Source: Gammaproteobacteria bacterium 45_16_T64 (GTDB taxonomy: Bacteria; Pseudomonadota; Gammaproteobacteria; Pseudomonadales; Ketobacteraceae). From it: a stretch of 64,000 nt of DNA. The first letter of the stretch is position 1, and each line of letters begins with the position of its first letter. The DNA is taken from the NCBI GenBank assembly GCA_002162955.1, contig MABD01000030.1, forward strand, positions 353,890 to 417,889, given 5' to 3'. Shown here in pieces: positions 36,681 to 46,021 of the stretch. The notes below the pieces were generated by a model. That model searched no databases and had not been told where the DNA came from. It saw nothing but the letters and a program-made list of their open reading frames with translations. The translations under genes and the position numbers were made by a program.

Positions 36681-39329
36681 ATGGCAGAGGTGACTGTAGC
36701 CCAGCTTGCAGAAGTAGTGGGTATACCCGTTGAAAAATTGCTACAGCAGATGAAAGATGCTGGACTTGGCCATGGCGATGCTGGCCAACAAGTGAGCGAT
36801 GAAGAAAAGCAGACATTGCTAGCTCATTTGAAGCAATCTCATGGCGCTGGCGAATCTGAGCCGAAAAAAATCACATTGAGGCGTAAGAGTGTTAGTACGT
36901 TAAAGGTGAGTGGATCGCAGGGCAGAAGCAAAACCGTTAATGTTGAGGTTCGCAAGAAGCGAACTTATGTTAAGCGGAGCGTCGTTGATCTTGAAGCAAA
37001 AGAAGAGACTAGCGAGCTAGAACGTAAAGCCGAGGAAGAGAAGGCCCAGTTAGTGGCTGCTGAAGAGGCGCGTATTGAAGCGAAAAGAAGCGCTGATGCT
37101 GCTGCTGAAAAGGCTAAAGCTGAAGCTGCTCGTAAAAAGAGCGAAAAATCAGCAGAGACTCCTTCCGAGCCGACTAAGTCGAAAGAAGAGCTTGCCGCTG
37201 AGCGTAAAGTTAAAGAAGAAAAAGCCGCGAGTGACCTTGCGGTTAAGAAAGAGGAAGACCGCATTCGTCAAGAAGCGACGGTCAAGGCTGAAGCTGAATT
37301 AGCGAAGAAGACGCAAACCGAAGCTAAGCGAATTGCTGATGAGCTTGCTAATCGAAAGGTGGACGTTAAGAAAGAGGAAGTCCTTGACGAAGAGAAAGAT
37401 GCGATCGTTAAGGCTGCCTTCGAAGATAGTTTGGACCGAGAAGCTAAGCGAACTAAGCGTGGTCCTAAGCGTGGTGCCAAGAAGAAGCCAATCTTGTCAA
37501 GCCCAACTCGGACTTTGAAGTCAAAGAGTGCTGGGGACCATGGTTTTAAGAGTCCAACCGGTCCGATTGTCCACGAAGTTATTGTGCCTGAGAATATTAC
37601 TGTTGCCGATTTAGCGCAGCGTATGTCTAAGAAGGGCAGTGATGTTGTAAAGGTCCTCTTTAAAATGGGGGTTATGGCGACGATTAACCAAGCGATTGAG
37701 CAAGAGGTTGCGGTTCTTGTTGTTGAAGAGCTAGGCCATACTTATAAATTGCAGAGCGATACTGAGTTAGAAGATAACTTGGTTGAGACGGTTGAAGCCG
37801 TTATGAGTGAAGGGCAAACAGGAACGCGTGCGCCTGTCGTGACTATTATGGGTCATGTTGATCACGGTAAAACGTCATTGCTTGATTGTATTCGTAAATC
37901 GAAAGTTGCAGCTGGCGAAGCGGGCGGAATAACTCAGCATATTGGTGCATACCATGTTGAGACCGGCCATGGCATGATTACTTTCCTTGATACTCCGGGA
38001 CACGCTGCATTTACTGCAATGCGTGCTCGTGGTGCGAACAGCACCGATATTGTAGTGTTGGTTGTGGCGGCTGATGATGGCATGATGCCTCAAACTGCGG
38101 AAGCGGTAGACCATGCTCGAGCAGCTGGCGTACCGATTATCGTTGCAGTGAACAAAATGGATAAGGAAGAAGCTGATCCTGATAGAGTTAAGAATGATCT
38201 GTCAGCGAAGGAGGTTATTCCTGAGGAATGGGGTGGTGATACTCAGTTCCTTCCGGTGTCTGCAATAACAGGCGCAGGTATTACTGAGTTATTGGATGCT
38301 ATATTGCTGCAATCCGAGATGCTTGAGCTTAATGCTGTTCAAACAGGGCCTGCAAAAGGTGTTGTTATTGAGTCTCGTGTCGATAAAGGTCGTGGTGTTG
38401 TTGCTAGCTTACTCGTTCAGGGTGGAGAGCTAAACGCTGGTGATATGGTGTTGGCAGGCGAGCATTATGGTCGCGTTAGGGCTATGTCAGATGAAGATGG
38501 TAAGAGTATCACTAAAGCCGGACCATCAATTCCCATCGAAATCCTTGGTCTTGCGGGCGCACCTGGTGCCGGTGAAGATTTCATGGTGGTTGCCGATGAG
38601 CGAAAAGCGAAAGAAGTCGCTGAATTCCGTCAGCAGCGAACACGTGCATCACGTTTGGCACGACAGCAAGCCGCTAAGCTGGATAACATATTTGAAAATA
38701 TGGGCGCGGGTCAGGCTTCATTCGTAAATATCGTATTAAAGACCGATGTTCGCGGTTCGCTCGAAGCGTTGTCTGCATCGTTAAATGAGCTTTCTACCGA
38801 TGAAGTGAAGGTTTCGATCGTATCTTCTGGTGTGGGTGGTATTAACGAGTCAGACGTAAACCTAGCCTTAACCTCGGGCGCATCGATCATTGGTTTTAAT
38901 GTTCGTGCCGATGGCTCAGCGCGGAAGCTGTGTCAGGAAGAGGGCATAGAGTTACGTTATTACAGTGTTATTTATGACATCATTGACGATATCAAGAAGG
39001 CAATGTCTGGCTTGTTATCGCCAGAGCTACGCGAAGAAATTCTTGGTGTTGCTGATGTACGTGATGTGTTCCGATCTTCTAAGTTTGGCGCAGTGGCCGG
39101 GTGTCGAGTTGTTGAAGGAACTATTTACCGCAACAAGCCTATCCGAGTGCTTCGTGATGACATTGTTATATACGAAGGTGAGCTTGAATCTTTACGTCGA
39201 TTTAAGGATGACGTTAGTGAAGTAGCTAACGGCGTTGAATGTGGTATCGCGGTGAAGAGCTATAATGACGTTAAACCGGGCGACAAGATTGAGGTGTTTA
39301 GTGTCACCGAAATCGCGCGCACGATATAA
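36681..39329 (+). CDS. infB: Translation initiation factor IF-2
   Basis: The 882-residue factor starts with an IF2-N domain ([24 protein letters not shown]), followed by a long, charged helical region rich in Ala, Lys and Glu (about 60-260), a second IF2-N domain and the GTPase domain with [13 protein letters not shown] and NKMD. Domains II to IV follow. It brings initiator tRNA to the 30S subunit. The ATG at 36681 was preferred to a GTG at 36666, which is too close to GGAG. Internal starts producing shorter IF2 forms, as in E. coli, are possible but unproven. Confidence 0.98.
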   Translation: MAEVTVAQLAEVVGIPVEKLLQQMKDAGLGHGDAGQQVSDEEKQTLLAHLKQSHGAGESEPKKITLRRKSVSTLKVSGSQGRSKTVNVEVRKKRTYVKRSVVDLEAKEETSELERKAEEEKAQLVAAEEARIEAKRSADAAAEKAKAEAARKKSEKSAETPSEPTKSKEELAAERKVKEEKAASDLAVKKEEDRIRQEATVKAEAELAKKTQTEAKRIADELANRKVDVKKEEVLDEEKDAIVKAAFEDSLDREAKRTKRGPKRGAKKKPILSSPTRTLKSKSAGDHGFKSPTGPIVHEVIVPENITVADLAQRMSKKGSDVVKVLFKMGVMATINQAIEQEVAVLVVEELGHTYKLQSDTELEDNLVETVEAVMSEGQTGTRAPVVTIMGHVDHGKTSLLDCIRKSKVAAGEAGGITQHIGAYHVETGHGMITFLDTPGHAAFTAMRARGANSTDIVVLVVAADDGMMPQTAEAVDHARAAGVPIIVAVNKMDKEEADPDRVKNDLSAKEVIPEEWGGDTQFLPVSAITGAGITELLDAILLQSEMLELNAVQTGPAKGVVIESRVDKGRGVVASLLVQGGELNAGDMVLAGEHYGRVRAMSDEDGKSITKAGPSIPIEILGLAGAPGAGEDFMVVADERKAKEVAEFRQQRTRASRLARQQAAKLDNIFENMGAGQASFVNIVLKTDVRGSLEALSASLNELSTDEVKVSIVSSGVGGINESDVNLALTSGASIIGFNVRADGSARKLCQEEGIELRYYSVIYDIIDDIKKAMSGLLSPELREEILGVADVRDVFRSSKFGAVAGCRVVEGTIYRNKPIRVLRDDIVIYEGELESLRRFKDDVSEVANGVECGIAVKSYNDVKPGDKIEVFSVTEIARTI

Positions 39330-39347
39330 ACGCGAGGATAGAGAACA

Positions 39348-39752
39348 TTGCGTCACAGTCCTAGAGGATATAATCGTACGGATCGTATTGCCGATCAAAT
39401 GCAGAGAGATTTGGCAATGCTGGTTCAGCGAGAGCTAAAAGACCCGCGCCTCGGGATGGTTACCATCTCAGGGGTGAAGGTGAGTAGAGATTTGGCGTTC
39501 GCCGATATTTACGTCACCTTTATGGGGATTGAGGGTGAGGAAAACGTAAAGCAAGGTCTAGATGTTTTAACTAGTGCTGCAGGCTTTCTTCGTTCTTCGT
39601 TGGCAAAGGGCCTTAAGCTTCGTGTAATACCGAGCTTGAGGTTTCATTATGATCAAACTGTCGTTGACGGGCCTAGGATGAGCGCGCTGATAAATCGAGC
39701 GCTATCTGAGGATGAGCGTCGTTCGACAGATGGTGACGAGGTGGACTCGTAA
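39348..39752 (+). CDS. rbfA: Ribosome-binding factor A
   Basis: The 134-residue KH-fold protein contains RIADQMQRDLAMLVQRELKDPRLGMVTISGVKVSRDLAFADIYV split over residues 13-56, typical of RbfA. It helps process the 5' end of 16S rRNA in cold conditions. The apparent start is TTG at 39348 with GAGGATAGAG before it, and no ATG precedes the conserved part. It lies between infB and truB. Confidence 0.94.
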   Translation: MRHSPRGYNRTDRIADQMQRDLAMLVQRELKDPRLGMVTISGVKVSRDLAFADIYVTFMGIEGEENVKQGLDVLTSAAGFLRSSLAKGLKLRVIPSLRFHYDQTVVDGPRMSALINRALSEDERRSTDGDEVDS

Positions 39753-39753
39753 A

Positions 39754-40677
39754 TTGGGCCGTCGTGGAAATAAAAAGGGTAGAGACGTCAACGGCATTCT
39801 GGTATTGAATAAACCGCTTGGCGTGACATCAAATGCTGCGCTACAACGTGTTAAAAGAATGTTTGGTGCAGCTAAAGCTGGTCATACTGGAAGCCTGGAT
39901 CCACTCGCAACGGGCTTGTTGCCTCTTTGTTTTGGTGAGGCAACCAAATTTTCCCAAATTTTACTGGATGCGAACAAAAGCTATTTGGTGACTGGCAAGC
40001 TGGGCGTTCAGACTGCTAGTGGCGATACTGATGGCGAAGTTGTTAAACGCTGCTCATTTGACGATGTTACGCGCCAAACTGTTCTTGATACGATACCGGC
40101 CTTTCTCGGCGAGATCGAGCAAGTCCCCTCAATGTACTCTGCTCTTAAGCATGAGGGTCAGCCGCTATACAAGCTGGCACGTCAGGGGATCGAAGTAGAA
40201 AGAAAAGCACGCAAAATATCAATTTTTAAGCTAGAATTGCTTTCGTTCGAAGGCGATGAGTTCAGTTTAGCCGTACGTTGTAGTAAAGGCACGTATATCC
40301 GTAATTTGGTTGAGGATATGGGGGCTGCAATGGGGACGTGCGCGCATGTGATCAAATTGCACCGAACAGATTCTGGTCCCTATTCGTCAGATATGATGGT
40401 CTCGTTTGAAGCACTTGATGAGGCCCTCGAAAAAGGTGGTCATGTTGAAATTGATAGGCTGTTGAAACCTATCGATTCCTCTGTCGCGGATTGGCCTAGT
40501 GTTGAGCTAAGCGAAACTACGGCTTACTACCTTAATAATGGTCAGTCAGTGCAGGTGCCGAATTCACCTGTTGCGGGAATGGTCAAGCTGTCGTTAGAAG
40601 ACGGCACATTTTTGGGAATCGGGGAGATACTGGACGATGGGAAGGTGGCCCCCCGGCGCCTGTTAAAGACCTCTTAA
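39754..40677 (+). CDS. truB: tRNA pseudouridine-55 synthase
   Basis: The 307-residue synthase has the catalytic aspartate in AGHTGSLDPLATGLLP and the later motifs VPSMYSALKHEGQPLYKLARQG and CSKGTYIRNLVEDMG. It modifies U55 in the T loop of tRNAs. I take TTG at 39754, one base after the rbfA stop, as start, because GAGGTGG lies nine bases before it and the protein then begins MGRRGNKKGRDVNGIL like E. coli TruB. An ATG at 39730 inside rbfA is the alternative. Translational coupling with rbfA is likely. Confidence 0.95.
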   Translation: MGRRGNKKGRDVNGILVLNKPLGVTSNAALQRVKRMFGAAKAGHTGSLDPLATGLLPLCFGEATKFSQILLDANKSYLVTGKLGVQTASGDTDGEVVKRCSFDDVTRQTVLDTIPAFLGEIEQVPSMYSALKHEGQPLYKLARQGIEVERKARKISIFKLELLSFEGDEFSLAVRCSKGTYIRNLVEDMGAAMGTCAHVIKLHRTDSGPYSSDMMVSFEALDEALEKGGHVEIDRLLKPIDSSVADWPSVELSETTAYYLNNGQSVQVPNSPVAGMVKLSLEDGTFLGIGEILDDGKVAPRRLLKTS

Positions 40678-40690
40678 TTGAGGAAATAGG

Positions 40691-40720
40691 AAAAGCACTG
40701 TAAATATGCGCGGTGCTTTT
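40691..40720 (+). terminator. Hairpin between truB and rpsO
   Basis: AAAAGCAC pairs with GTGCTTTT around 14 bases. The T-tract is only the four bases in the stem, so it is a weak or conditional terminator. Confidence 0.5.
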
Positions 40721-40752
40721 CTAGATGTTGATGCATATTTGGAGAAATACAC

Positions 40753-41022
40753 ATGTCATTATCTGCTGAAGCAAAAGCAAAAATCGTCGCCGATCACCAG
40801 CGAGTTGAAGGGGACACTGGTTCTCCTGAAGTTCAGGTTGCTCTATTGACCGCGCAAATCAACGAGTTGCAAGGTCATTTTAAAGAGCATATCCATGATC
40901 ACCACTCACGTCGTGGTTTGATTCGTATGGTAAATCAGCGTCGTAAGCTACTTGATTACTTAAAGCGTAAAAATGTAGAGCGTTATTCCGCTCTTATCGC
41001 TAAGCTTGGTCTCCGTCGTTAG
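40753..41022 (+). CDS. rpsO: 30S ribosomal protein S15
   Basis: The 89-residue protein is a full-length S15 ([23 protein letters not shown], then [24 protein letters not shown]). It binds the central domain of 16S rRNA. GGAG precedes the ATG. It lies between truB and pnp, and a strong terminator follows. Confidence 0.99.
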   Translation: MSLSAEAKAKIVADHQRVEGDTGSPEVQVALLTAQINELQGHFKEHIHDHHSRRGLIRMVNQRRKLLDYLKRKNVERYSALIAKLGLRR

Positions 41023-41105
41023 GATATCCAGTTGAATCGAGTAAAACAGTTTGTTAACAGTGTGCGAGTGAATCTACTCAGATTGTTACGAGTTGTTTGA
41101 TAAAG

Positions 41106-41138
41106 CGCGGCATCTGCTTTGGTAGGTGCCGCGTTTTT
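41106..41138 (+). terminator. Terminator after rpsO
   Basis: CGCGGCATCTGC pairs with GTAGGTGCCGCG, with two wobble pairs, around TTTG and is followed by five T residues. Confidence 0.9.
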
Positions 41139-41332
41139 GTTTGTTGTGTTCAGATAGTATTGCTAAGCAGTATGTTGAAGAAGTTGTCATGTGAATGGCT
41201 CGATGGATATAGGTTTTGTGTAAAAAGCATTCGAAAAGACAGTAGAAACTCGAGATATAACGATAAAATTTAGATGTCAGTAAGGGTCTGTTTAGTGATC
41301 AGCTGACGGTTGGAAAATGATGGAAGGTAAAT
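41139..41332 (+). other. pnp leader region
   Basis: About 190 bases without a gene separate the rpsO terminator from pnp. In E. coli the pnp leader forms an RNase III-cleaved hairpin for autoregulation; I see no equally clear long stem here, only a good ribosome site (GGAAGG) before the ATG. Confidence 0.4.
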
Positions 41333-43450
41333 ATGTTTAATGTCGTAAGAAAAGAATTTCAATTTGGTGAACAAACATTTGTACTAGAAACCGGTAAAGT
41401 TGCTCGTCAAGCATCTGGTGCAGTTATGGTTTCTTGTGGAGAGACGTCAGTATTAGTGACTGTTGTTGGAAAGAAAGAGCCTAAGCCGGGCCAAAACTTT
41501 TTTCCATTAACGGTTAACTACCAAGAGAAAATTTATGCTGCAGGGCGTATTCCTGGTGGCTATCTGAAGCGTGAAGGTCGCCCTTCAGAAAAAGAGACGT
41601 TGACCTGTCGTTTGATCGATCGTCCTATTCGTCCGCTCTTCCCTAAGGGGTTCATGAATGAAGTCCAGGTCATGGCGACAGTCATGTCTACCGATAAAGA
41701 GTACGATCCAGATATCGCTGCTTTGATTGGTACTTCTGCAGCGTTGGCGATCTCAGGTGTTCCTTTTAATGGTCCTATTGGCGCGGCGCGAGTAGGGTAC
41801 ATTGATGGCATGTTTATCTTAAACCCAAGCTTTGCTCAGTTAGAAGAGTCTGATCTCGATCTTGTGGTTGCAGGTACTGAGGGTGCGGTACTAATGGTTG
41901 AGTCTGAAGCAAAAGAGTTGACCGAAGACGAAATGCTTGGTGGCGTATTATTTGGTCATCAAGAGATGCAGCCAGTTGTTCAGGCAATCAAAGAGTTTGC
42001 TGCTGAAGTCGCTAACCCTACTTGGGAGCTGGCTGCTGCAGTGCAGAATGAAGAGTTGAAGGGGCAGTTGAAAGCTGGCTTCGAAGCTAAGTTAGCTGAA
42101 GCTTATCAAATTACCGATAAGCTTGCTCGGTATACTCGAGTCGGTGAAATTAAGTCCGAAGCCATCTCTACCATGACTGGGGAAGAAGGTAAGGCGAGCA
42201 CCGAAGAAGTTAGTGGGCTAATGGCGAGTATTGAAAAGAATGTTGTTCGTGAGAGTGTGCTGTCTGGTAACCCTCGTATAGACGGTCGTGCTTTGGATAC
42301 GGTAAGGCCTATTGCCATTGAGACGGGAATCTTGCCTAAGGTGCATGGTTCTGCGTTATTTACTCGTGGTGAAACACAAGCCATCGTCACTGCAACATTG
42401 GGCAGTCAGCGTGATGCGCAGATGTTTGATTCGCTGGAAGGTAAAGTGACTGATAACTTTATGCTTCACTATAACTTCCCTCCTTATTGTGTGGGCGAAA
42501 CTGGCATGGCTTTGGGCCCTAAGCGTCGTGAGATTGGTCATGGTCGATTGGCTCGTCGCGGTATTGAAGCTGTACTTCCTTCTGCTGAAGACTTTCCATA
42601 TGTAACGCGTGTAGTGTCAGAGATTACTGAGTCGAATGGTTCGTCTTCTATGGCAAGTGTCTGTGGTGCAAGTTTGGCCTTGATGGATGCAGGTGCACCT
42701 CTTAAGGCGCCTGTTGCGGGTATCGCAATGGGGCTTGTTAAAGAAGGAGAGCGTTTCGCAATATTGTCGGATATCTTAGGTGATGAAGATCACCTTGGTG
42801 ATATGGACTTTAAAGTTGCGGGTACGGCAGACGGAATTACCGCACTGCAAATGGATATCAAGATCGAAGGCATAACTGAAGAAATTATGGAGCAGGCATT
42901 AGTGCAGGCTCGTGCTGGGCGTCTGACTATTTTGGGAGAAATGGGCAAAGTACTTACGTCAGCCCGAGAAGTTATTTCTGATGATGCTCCGGTATATCTA
43001 ACGATAAAGATCAACCCTGATAAGATTCGTGATGTTATTGGTAAGGGTGGTGCAACCATTCGCCAAATTTGTGATGAAACGGGTGCATCGATTGATATAG
43101 ATGACGACGGTACTGTGAAAGTGTACGGTGAAAATCGTGCGGCAGCAGATGCTGGTGTTGCTAAAGTTGAAGAAGTGACTGCCGAAGCAGAAATTGATGC
43201 CGTTTATACCGGAAAGGTTGCTCGTATTGTAGATTTTGGAGCGTTTGTAACGATTCTTCCTGGTACTGATGGTTTGTTACATATATCTCAGATTGCGCAA
43301 GAGCGCGTAGAGAAGGTGACAGACTACCTTACTGAGGGGCAGGAAGTGCAGGTTAAAGTACTTGATGTTGATAATCGCGGTCGTATTAAGTTAAGTATGA
43401 AAGCGTTGATCGAAGCGACAGAGAGTGAGAGTGCTGGTAACGAAGAGTAA
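41333..43450 (+). CDS. pnp: Polynucleotide phosphorylase
   Basis: The 705-residue exoribonuclease has two RNase PH-like cores (about 1-220 and 310-545), an alpha-helical linker, a KH domain ([25 protein letters not shown]) and an S1 domain ([20 protein letters not shown]). It degrades RNA 3' to 5' using phosphate as part of the degradosome. It has its own leader and terminator. Confidence 0.99.
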   Translation: MFNVVRKEFQFGEQTFVLETGKVARQASGAVMVSCGETSVLVTVVGKKEPKPGQNFFPLTVNYQEKIYAAGRIPGGYLKREGRPSEKETLTCRLIDRPIRPLFPKGFMNEVQVMATVMSTDKEYDPDIAALIGTSAALAISGVPFNGPIGAARVGYIDGMFILNPSFAQLEESDLDLVVAGTEGAVLMVESEAKELTEDEMLGGVLFGHQEMQPVVQAIKEFAAEVANPTWELAAAVQNEELKGQLKAGFEAKLAEAYQITDKLARYTRVGEIKSEAISTMTGEEGKASTEEVSGLMASIEKNVVRESVLSGNPRIDGRALDTVRPIAIETGILPKVHGSALFTRGETQAIVTATLGSQRDAQMFDSLEGKVTDNFMLHYNFPPYCVGETGMALGPKRREIGHGRLARRGIEAVLPSAEDFPYVTRVVSEITESNGSSSMASVCGASLALMDAGAPLKAPVAGIAMGLVKEGERFAILSDILGDEDHLGDMDFKVAGTADGITALQMDIKIEGITEEIMEQALVQARAGRLTILGEMGKVLTSAREVISDDAPVYLTIKINPDKIRDVIGKGGATIRQICDETGASIDIDDDGTVKVYGENRAAADAGVAKVEEVTAEAEIDAVYTGKVARIVDFGAFVTILPGTDGLLHISQIAQERVEKVTDYLTEGQEVQVKVLDVDNRGRIKLSMKALIEATESESAGNEE

Positions 43451-43481
43451 GTATTGCTTCTCTAGTTAGTAGACACAAAGA

Positions 43482-43504
43482 AAGCCGGTTAGCCGGCTTT
43501 TTTT
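43482..43504 (+). terminator. Terminator after pnp
   Basis: AAGCCGG and CCGGCTT pair around TTAG and are followed by a run of T; flanking CACAAA/TTTGTG extends the symmetry. Confidence 0.92.
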
Positions 43505-43715
43505 GTGCCTGCCGATTACAGGTGTCAAGCTTGCTTACTTGTTATTTGCACTGGCTTTGCGTAAGCTTGTTTTGCTGCCCTTTGTAGAGTGTATATCTTG
43601 ATGTATGCATCGAATATTGTATTAAAGTTGTGTGAAGGTTAATCTAAAGTCAGTAGAATACTAAGACACTAATAAGAATAACGAACAATAATGATAATAA
43701 TTGGAGGTAATGGAT

Positions 43716-44417
43716 ATGCCTATTTTACAATCACGTGCAATTCGCTGTGTTGTTGTATTAATCGTCATGAGCATAAGTTCTTGGGGAGTGGCCGCAGATT
43801 GGCAGTTGGAATTGGATGAAGACGGTGTAAAGCACTACACTAAGAAATCGTCTATAAGCCCGGTAAAATCCTTCAAGACCGTGACGACGATAAAGGCTAG
43901 TTTGTCTAGTTTGGTTGCACTGTTGAACGACAGCTCTCAATTTCCAGAATGGATGCACAAAACCCTCGAAGTAGAGAAGATAAGGGATATTAGCTCTCAA
44001 GAGTCTCTCGTATATCAAGTCATTGACGCACCTTGGCCAGCGAAAGATCAAGATAACGTGCTCTATTCTAAGTGGTCACAAGACCCCTCGACGTTAGTTG
44101 TGACTAAAAAAATCGTATCCGAACCACAATACATCAATGAATTTAAGAACCGCCAGCGTCAGCAATTTTTTAACGCTGAGTGGAGTCTTAAGCCATTAGC
44201 AGGAGGGAAAGTCGAAATTGTTTATACTGCTGAGATTCACCCTGGTGTAGAGGCTAGAGAATGGATGGTGGAGTTGTTGGCTTATGAAATGCCTTATAAG
44301 ACAATGCAGAATTTGCGTAGAGTCTCGCTGAATGGATATCGCAAAGCGCGTTTTGCCTACGTGAGAGAGCCTAGTGTTGAAGGTGTTGCCATGGCGGGTT
44401 CGTCAACCGATAAATAA
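43716..44417 (+). CDS. Secreted START/SRPBCC-like lipid-binding domain protein
   Basis: The 233-residue protein has a Sec signal peptide (residues 1-28, ending VAA before DWQLELDEDG), so it is periplasmic or secreted. The rest resembles START-type SRPBCC domains: KHYTKKSSISPVKSFKTVTTI, then WPAKDQDNVLYSKWSQDP and a C-terminal helix. Such domains bind hydrophobic ligands in a deep pocket; the ligand is unknown. The ATG at 43716 has GGAGG eight bases before it, whereas the ATG at 43710 is too close. It is convergent with holA and stands alone between pnp and the leuS group. Confidence 0.75.
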   Translation: MPILQSRAIRCVVVLIVMSISSWGVAADWQLELDEDGVKHYTKKSSISPVKSFKTVTTIKASLSSLVALLNDSSQFPEWMHKTLEVEKIRDISSQESLVYQVIDAPWPAKDQDNVLYSKWSQDPSTLVVTKKIVSEPQYINEFKNRQRQQFFNAEWSLKPLAGGKVEIVYTAEIHPGVEAREWMVELLAYEMPYKTMQNLRRVSLNGYRKARFAYVREPSVEGVAMAGSSTDK

Positions 44418-45470
44418 TTATTGGTGTGTTAATGGTAGGGGGTTGTTTTTTAGTGTGCCGGATAGCATAAGTATGATATTTCGAAAGCCAATCCATGGGT
44501 TGGCATTGGTGAGCCCCTTAACAGAATGGTCTATGTAGCTGGCTTCTATGAGCATTGACCTAAAGGCAGTGCTGCGGTGCTTTTTTAGGGCGTTATGAAA
44601 TAGGGGTTTTCGGTTGTCCCAGACCCTGAAATCTTTAAACGCTCTGGCCTGTGCTTGGCCATTCTCCACTGCTGTTGATATACCTTCTAGTGCTCGGAGG
44701 TCCTTTGATAGCGCCCAGAGAATGGCGATTGGCTCAACCCCAGTGTTCTCTAGAAAATTTAGGATTTTGAGTGCCTGTATGTCGTTGCCCTTAATGGCGT
44801 GATCAACTAATTCATATTGCGTGTAGCGAGAGTGGTTTGCTACAGCGGCCCTGATTGTGCTGATATTGACTGGTCCAGGCTCTATCAACAAAGCAAGCTT
44901 TTCGACTTCCTGTGCTGCGGCTAATAAATTGCCTTCGACTCTTTCAGCAAGTAATTGGCTGGCATCTGGGCTGGGGTGTAGGCCCTTGCTTTCCATCCTT
45001 TGCTGGACCCATTGGGGTAATTGGTGGTTCTCAATAGGCCATATTTGGATCAGTGCACTGCTATTTTCCATGGCTTGGAACCACTTTGTGTTTAGCGTCT
45101 TCCGGTCCAATTTTCCCATGGTTAAGATGATCAGGTTATCTTGACTGGGGGCAGTAAGGTAGGTGGCGAGCGCTTTTTTCCCTGCCTCATCTAGTTTGGG
45201 TTTGGTTAGTCGTATTTCTATTAGCTTTCTATCGCCAAATAGCGACATGCTGTTAGTAGATTCTAGAAGCTGATTCCAATCAAAGCCTGATTCAACACTG
45301 TAGAGCTCTCTTTCGCTAAACCCTGCGGCGCGGGCACCCATGCGTAGGAGGTCGCAAGACTCCTGCATAAGGAGGGGATCTTCGCCACTAACAATATACA
45401 GGGGTAATAGGCTATTGCTTTGAGATGCTTTTTTAAGGTGTTGGTTGATTTGATTGGAGCGCAGTTTCAT
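44418..45470 (-). CDS. holA: DNA polymerase III subunit delta
   Basis: The 350-residue subunit shows the HolA N-terminal clamp-loader domain (PLYIVSGEDPLLMQESCDLLR) and the collar domain (YTQYELVDHAIKGNDIQALKIL, then WALSKDLRALEG). Delta opens the beta clamp as part of the gamma complex. Its start overlaps the lptE stop by one base (TAATG), so the two are translationally coupled. The order leuS-lptE-holA is conserved. Confidence 0.94.
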   Translation of the reverse strand: MKLRSNQINQHLKKASQSNSLLPLYIVSGEDPLLMQESCDLLRMGARAAGFSERELYSVESGFDWNQLLESTNSMSLFGDRKLIEIRLTKPKLDEAGKKALATYLTAPSQDNLIILTMGKLDRKTLNTKWFQAMENSSALIQIWPIENHQLPQWVQQRMESKGLHPSPDASQLLAERVEGNLLAAAQEVEKLALLIEPGPVNISTIRAAVANHSRYTQYELVDHAIKGNDIQALKILNFLENTGVEPIAILWALSKDLRALEGISTAVENGQAQARAFKDFRVWDNRKPLFHNALKKHRSTAFRSMLIEASYIDHSVKGLTNANPWIGFRNIILMLSGTLKNNPLPLTHQ

Positions 45471-46021
45471 TACTGGTTCGTACTCTTGGTTTGGTCCATG
45501 AGTGCTAGGCGTCTAATGATGCTAAGTGCAAGTGATGTGCTCATTTCTTGTTCTAGCAAGGACTGCTCTTCATCCTTCCCTAGCGTGTCGGTATCAACAT
45601 AGCTGTAGGATTGCCTGGTGGATATAGTTGTCTTGGGCAGTAGCGTACGCTCACTTTGGCCTGTAACTCTAATGTCGATTGATTTGATCAATTCAAAGCG
45701 AGCGGTTTTGCCCCTGCTGTCATATGCAACCGTGTGTTTCTTTGTTTGTATATTAGATAAATGGAGAGTTGTGCTAAAACCATCCGCTACAGATACACCT
45801 GCGCGCTTGAGTTGTTGCCTTAAGCGCAGAACGGTTAAATCCTGTTCTGCATCAGTACTTAACGCGAGCTCTGAGAGGGATGTGCTTAGATTGCTCGCGC
45901 CTCGCAAGTGAAAGCCGCAGCCATTGATCATGTTAGAAAGGATCAGGAGGACGCAAATACCAAGCGCGGCGGATAAATTGCGCTTGGTATTTGCTATCGC
46001 TGGAGTCATGAGGCTCAACAT
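45470..46021 (-). CDS. lptE: LPS-assembly lipoprotein LptE
   Basis: The 183-residue protein has a lipoprotein signal with lipobox INGC followed by GFHLRGA, the typical LptE start. With LptD it forms the outer-membrane translocon for lipopolysaccharide. The start overlaps the leuS stop by one base and the stop overlaps the holA start by one base. An ATG four codons in is a possible alternative start. Confidence 0.93.
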   Translation of the reverse strand: MLSLMTPAIANTKRNLSAALGICVLLILSNMINGCGFHLRGASNLSTSLSELALSTDAEQDLTVLRLRQQLKRAGVSVADGFSTTLHLSNIQTKKHTVAYDSRGKTARFELIKSIDIRVTGQSERTLLPKTTISTRQSYSYVDTDTLGKDEEQSLLEQEMSTSLALSIIRRLALMDQTKSTNQ

